A stretch of DNA of 64,000 nt from Sphagnum magellanicum (Eukaryota > Streptophyta > Sphagnopsida > Sphagnales > Sphagnaceae), in assembly GCA_021904315.1 (NCBI GenBank), contig CM038919.1:6510001-6574000 (forward strand), given 5' to 3'. The notes under the pieces are model-generated. The model was not told the DNA's origin and made no database searches. It saw nothing but the letters and a program-made list of their open reading frames with translations. This document shows positions 59,912 through 64,000 of this stretch, in pieces (position 1 is the first letter of the stretch; each line of letters opens with the position of its first letter). The position numbers and the translations under genes were made by a program.

Positions 59912-61353
59912 ATGACGAGTCGTCGCGTGGCCGCTGCTGCTGTTGTCGTCATCATCGTTGTCGTGATGGGCGTTGTTGCCGCCGCGCCTTTGAGACTTGG
60001 ATTCTATGCAACTTCTTGTCCCATGGCGGAGGCTCTCATCACCAATGCGACGGAAGCGAAGTGGACTGCAGATCCTAGCATCACCGCTGGCCTTCTTCGA
60101 CTCTACTTTCACGATTGCTTTGTGCAGGAAAATTCCGCAACTCTCCAGTCCTCCTCCTCCTCCTCCTCCTCCTCCTGCTCAAACAAGGCAGAATTCTGAT
60201 AGCGAACTCCGGCACACTAAATCGAAGCTTTAGCTCCAGGATCTTACATTGCATAAAACTCTCAGAATCGAGCTTTTGTCTCTCAAGAGAAGATTTGAGT
60301 CCGAGAATCTTTGGATTGTGTTTGTCTGTCGATCGGGGCAATGGGTTTTTCAAGGGGATTTTTTTCACGTGGTGGTTTCTCTCGCATTTGGTTTGATGGG
60401 TGGTTCAGGGATGCGACGCCTCGATCCTGATCAAGAGCACAGCACAAAACACGGCGGAGATGGATGTGGCACCCAATCAGCAAACTCTGCATGGCATGGA
60501 TCTGATCGATACTGCCAAGGATGCTGTCGAGAAAGCTTGTCCCGGAATCGTCTCCTGCGCCGACATCCTCGCCCTGGCGACCCGAGACTCCGTCGTTCTT
60601 GTAAGCACCCGCACCCATGCTTTTCTTTCTCTTCACAACCCATCGTCTTTCTATTGTCGAAGCTTCTCATGATCGAAGCCAAGTCCACAGTTCCCGAGTT
60701 TCCTTTCTCTTTTTGCAGCAATTCCAGAACAACAAGGGATTTGAAATAGTCTTACCGTCGTCGCCGTGGCTGGCTGGTTGCAGGCAGGTGGAGGGACATA
60801 CGCAGTGCCAACAGGACGCAGAGATAGTCGTGTGTCGCTGGCTTCTTCAGTGAATCTGCCAGGGCCTAGGCAGAGTGTAGTCTCTGCACTTCCCGCATTC
60901 ATGGGTCGAGGGCTCACTCTCGCAGACATGGTGGCGCTCCTCGGAGCTCACACAATGGGCGTCACCCATTGCCAGTTTTTCAGCGATCGTCTTTACAATT
61001 TCAACAACACATTCAGGCCGGATCCGACTATGGACCCGGCGCAGGTCACATTGTTGAGATCGGTGTGCCCTCGCATCTTTCCGGGCTTGGGAGGCACCGT
61101 GTCGCTGGACCAAGGCACGCGGTTCATCTTCGATAACAGCTTCTACCAGGAGCTGCAACAGAACCGTGGCATCCTGCAGATGGACCAGGAACTCTCTCGC
61201 GACCCAACCACGGCTGTCCTTGTGAGCCAGCTCGCTGCACCAGATTCTAACTTCACTACCATCTTCGGGCAAGCCATGGTGAAGCTGGGAAACGTGGGTG
61301 TACTCACTGGTGCTCGAGGCGAAATCCGCAAAATCTGCTCCCAAATCAACTAG
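59912..61353 (+). CDS. class III (secretory) peroxidase 2, three exons, odd intron-1 donor
   Basis: Paralogue of the gene at 39357-41103. Inferred exons 59912-60127, 60409-60600 and 60784-61353 give 325 residues. The ATG at 59912 starts a signal peptide ([18 protein letters not shown]) followed directly by the mature-like [11 protein letters not shown]. Distal Arg63 and His67 (RLYFHDCF), proximal His192 (LLGAHTMG) and the eight cysteines at 36, 69, 74, 116, 122, 199, 231 and 321 are all present. Intron 2 is GTAAGC...CAG. Intron 1 begins GAAAAT immediately after CAG at 60127, where the paralogue has GTACAG, so the canonical donor is missing. Intron 1 cannot be read through, since the frame stops at 60199. 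The gene is therefore either non-canonically spliced or newly disabled. Confidence 0.85.
60122..60133 (+). other. non-canonical intron-1 donor of peroxidase 2
   Basis: The exon end TTTGTGCAG is followed by GAAAAT. A single T-to-A change at intron position +2 from GTAAAT would explain it. The nearest GT (60123, inside the GTG codon) would remove Val and Gln of FVQGCDAS while keeping frame. Confidence 0.7.
60149..60175 (+). repeat. (TCC)n in peroxidase 2 intron 1
   Basis: About nine TCC units start roughly 20 bp inside the intron. In the exon frame they read as a Ser run before the stop at 60197-60199. Confidence 0.8.
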
Positions 61354-62348
61354 ATCCACATCTACAAAGCAACCATCCTCTCCCACACACACACACGCAT
61401 ACACACGTCCAATTTTTTCTTCCGCAACACGGAATCATCGTCCACAACATCAAAGCCACATGCTTTTGGCAATTCAAGCTCTGCAATTCCACAAGAAGAA
61501 GAAGAAGAAGAAGATTTAGTGCTCATGGAAGGCAGAGCACATTCGTGATTACTGTCCAAGCTTGCTAATCCTTTGCAATCATCTTATCCAAGTAAGCTTG
61601 CTTGATATTCTTTTGCACCCATCTGATGATGCAAGTGAGCAAGCAAGCTTGTCAAGAAGCTGATTCAACATCCAGAACTCAGAAACAAAATCAGCTCAAC
61701 AATCAAAAATGCATCTTGAATCCCTTCCTTGTCTATTCCTTGTAAGCTAAGATATGCAATGTGTTCTGGAAAAACTCTGGCCCACCTACCCACAACAGAG
61801 TTTTTTCTCTGGGAAGCTTTTTTTTCTCTCTTGATGAAATGTAAAGAAACAGGAACAACAGAGGCAAGTGCCAGACTTTCCTGAATTTCAGGAAAGAACA
61901 CAGACAGAAGAAACACAGGGAGAGGAAAAAAGTCTGTGTCATCATTGGATTCTGTCTTAAGAACTCCCCTTATCTATCACACTAGATTGTGAGAACTGGG
62001 CAACAAGCAGCTATGAAACAAGGAAGGAGCTTGACTGAATTCAGCTTGCTCTCATGTCTGATCCACTGCCAATTTCCCAAGTCAAATTCACCTTCACATA
62101 CATGCTCATGTTTTGAGAAGTACCTCTCCCTGCGTCTGGAGGGTTTTGTGGCTTGCTGCTCTGCTTCATAGCTTCCTTTTAGACTTCTGCAACTGTTTTT
62201 GTCTGTGCAACTTCTGCTGCTACCTCTTCTTCTCTACCGATTCCAGCACCTTGTAATCACAATGAAATTGAAATCAGACAGGGGTTTGTCTTTCCCCTCT
62301 TTTAACATGTAGTTGCTCAGTGATTTGTATTCTTTCCTGAGTTTGCAG
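61354..62348. other. 3' flank of peroxidase 2, no gene seen
   Basis: Contains an (AAG)n run at about 61493-61515 and otherwise unique-looking sequence without a supported reading frame. Confidence 0.5.
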
Positions 62349-63110
62349 AAGAATTTTCTATTGTCTTTTCTTCTTGCTTTTGTCATGGCCTCTTCAACTA
62401 TCTATTGTCCTCATGAAGCAGGTGTTGCACAAGCGTGGGTGTTACTAACATATACCAAGTTGTGAATCACTGGCCACCATACACAACTCCTAACCTTCTT
62501 TAATTAGTCTTACCTGACAACGTATGGGTTTTATATTGGAATCAAGTATTTCAAGCTTGAGAAAGCTCACCACTATGAACAGGCTTTTTTGCTCAAGGAA
62601 TCTGATGTCACGGGAATCCTCTCCACTTTGAGTCTGTTACAGACCTCCCTTGCCCTCACCCTCAGGTCAAAGGCTAAACCATCACAAAGTATCAAAACCT
62701 AGTAGAGATACATGACAATCCAGAGTTGCATGATAAACCACATTTTACAAACTTTTGGTCTCAACACCTCTTTGTGTCTTTGTCTCTCTCTCTCTTCTCA
62801 AACAAAATTCAGAAGCTCCCACATTTCAAAAGCATGTATGCACTGAATCAAAAGATCAAATCATGAGGTAGCCATGAGGAGAAGTTTATTCTGCTCCTGA
62901 ATTCGAGTGTGTTGCTTGCACTTGGGAGCAAAACACGATAATGCACAATATAGCTTGAGAAAGCAGCAAGCACATCCACATCCCAACACTCTAATTAGAG
63001 CACCAAGCCATCATGGGAAACCTTGCAGAGATGAACACAAAATCCCCATATGTAAATGCACACAAGATTCGGGACCAGCTCCGTGATTTCTCGATCCCTA
63101 AACAAGAAAC
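62349..63110 (+). repeat. left arm of a 762-bp inverted duplication
   Basis: Every stretch compared by eye finds its reverse complement in 63206-63967 in the same order, from AAGAATTTTCTATTG at the outer end to GATCCCTAAACAAGAAAC at the inner end. Differences are few and nearly all transitions. No supported coding region. Confidence 0.9.
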
Positions 63111-63205
63111 CCTAGCAATAGTAATCTATAAAGCCTCGAACCTTAGGAATAGCAATCTAAAACCTTGAACCCTAGACTTCTCTGGTCGCAACCACGCCAG
63201 ACAGT
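63111..63205. other. 95-bp spacer of the inverted duplication
   Basis: Contains CCTAGCAATAGTAATCTA and a diverged partial repeat CTTAGGAATAGCAATCTA. It is not part of the arms. Confidence 0.8.
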
Positions 63206-63967
63206 GTTTCTTGTTTAGGGATCGAGAAATCACGGAGCTGGTCCCGAATCTTGTGTGCATTTACATATGGGGATTTTGTGTTCATCTCTGCAAGGTTTCC
63301 CATGATGGCTTGGTGCTCTAATTAGAGTGTTGGGATGTGGATGTGCTTGCTGCTTTCTCAAGCTATATTGTGCATTATCGTGTTTTGTTCCCAAGTACAA
63401 GCAACACACTCGAATTCAGGAGCAGAATAGACTTCTCCTCATGGCTATCTCATGATTTGATCTTTTGATTCAGTGCATACATGCTTTTGAAATGTGGGAG
63501 CTTCTGAATTTTGTCTGAGAAGAGAGAGAGAGACAAAGACACAGAGAGATGTTGAGACCAAAAGTTTGTAAAATGTGGTTTATCATGCAACTCTGGATTA
63601 TCATGTATCTCTACTAGGTTTTGATATTTTGTGATGGTTTAGCCTTTGACCTGAGGGTGAGGGCAAGGGAGGTCTGTAATAGACTCAAAGTGGAGAGGAT
63701 TCCCGTGACATCAGATTCCTTGAGCAAAAAAGCCTGTTCATAGTGGTGAGCTTTCTCAAGCTTGAAATACTTGATTCCAATATAAAACCCATACGTTGTC
63801 AGGTAAGACTAATTAAAGAAGGTTAGGAGTTGTGTATGGTGGCCAGTGATTCACAACTTGGTATATGTTAGTAACACCCACGCTTGTGCAACACCTGCTT
63901 CATGAGGACAATAGATAGTTGAAGAGGCCATGACAAAAGCAAGAAGAAAAAACAATAGAAAATTCTT
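63206..63967 (-). repeat. right arm of the 762-bp inverted duplication
   Basis: Reverse complement of 62349-63110 with scattered transitions. For example, left CACTTGGGAGC corresponds to right TACTTGGGAAC in reverse. Similarity ends at the AAG next to position 63967, after which unrelated GC-rich sequence follows. Confidence 0.9.
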
Positions 63968-64000
63968 TGGTCCCGCACCTGCGGCTCGAGCTCCCAAGCT

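Noticed and set aside
60283-61404. Long minus-strand frames opposite peroxidase 2
   Set aside because: Shadows of the GC-richer peroxidase exons. The plus-strand frames carry all peroxidase motifs.

Overview
This is nuclear DNA of a land plant. Three intact-looking nuclear genes support that: two secretory class III peroxidases (a plant family) and a chloroplast LQY1-type DnaJ zinc-finger protein. Introns are GT-AG and short, and most of the window is AT-rich transposon debris. The repeat content would suit a large non-flowering-plant genome, but I cannot assign a lineage from the sequence alone.

Layout. 1-14.3 kb: no firm gene. There is a possible plastid-targeted first exon with a tandem G-box array upstream, two well-delimited MITEs, and a pair of ~650-bp direct repeats. 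14.3-23 kb: a decayed Ty3/gypsy integrase whose C-terminus carries a PHD finger, a decayed hAT-type transposase gene, and an ~880-bp repeat present twice. 23.55-35.4 kb: a complete but decayed 11.8-kb Mutator-like element (MULE-1) with terminal inverted repeats, a near-perfect 9-bp target duplication, a MURA-type transposase relic with a SWIM finger, and a convergent second gene for a C2H2-type protein. 35.4-39 kb: MITEs, short tandem repeats and telomere-like motifs. 39.36-41.1 kb: peroxidase 1 (minus strand). 41.2-47.9 kb: no recognisable gene. 47.9-54.26 kb: MULE-2, 6.36 kb, with a perfect 9-bp target duplication and TIRs related to those of MULE-1. It keeps the C2H2-type gene but has no visible transposase. 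57.0-57.6 kb: LQY1 homologue. 59.9-61.35 kb: peroxidase 2 (plus strand). 62.35-63.97 kb: two 762-bp arms of an inverted duplication around a 95-bp spacer.

The most interesting system is the MULE family represented by MULE-1 and MULE-2. Both have related ~37-bp TIRs, CCTACC-type arrays just inside the ends, a homologous CCCCCC-containing subterminal segment, paralogous C2H2-type accessory genes, and dozens of copies of a GCAATACC-type motif that is almost confined to the two elements. In MULE-1 the accessory gene converges on the transposase gene, as mudrB does on mudrA in maize MuDR, but I do not recognise the accessory protein. The second notable point is peroxidase 2. Its reading frame looks intact, but its first intron starts with GA where GT is expected, so normal splicing of that gene is in doubt.
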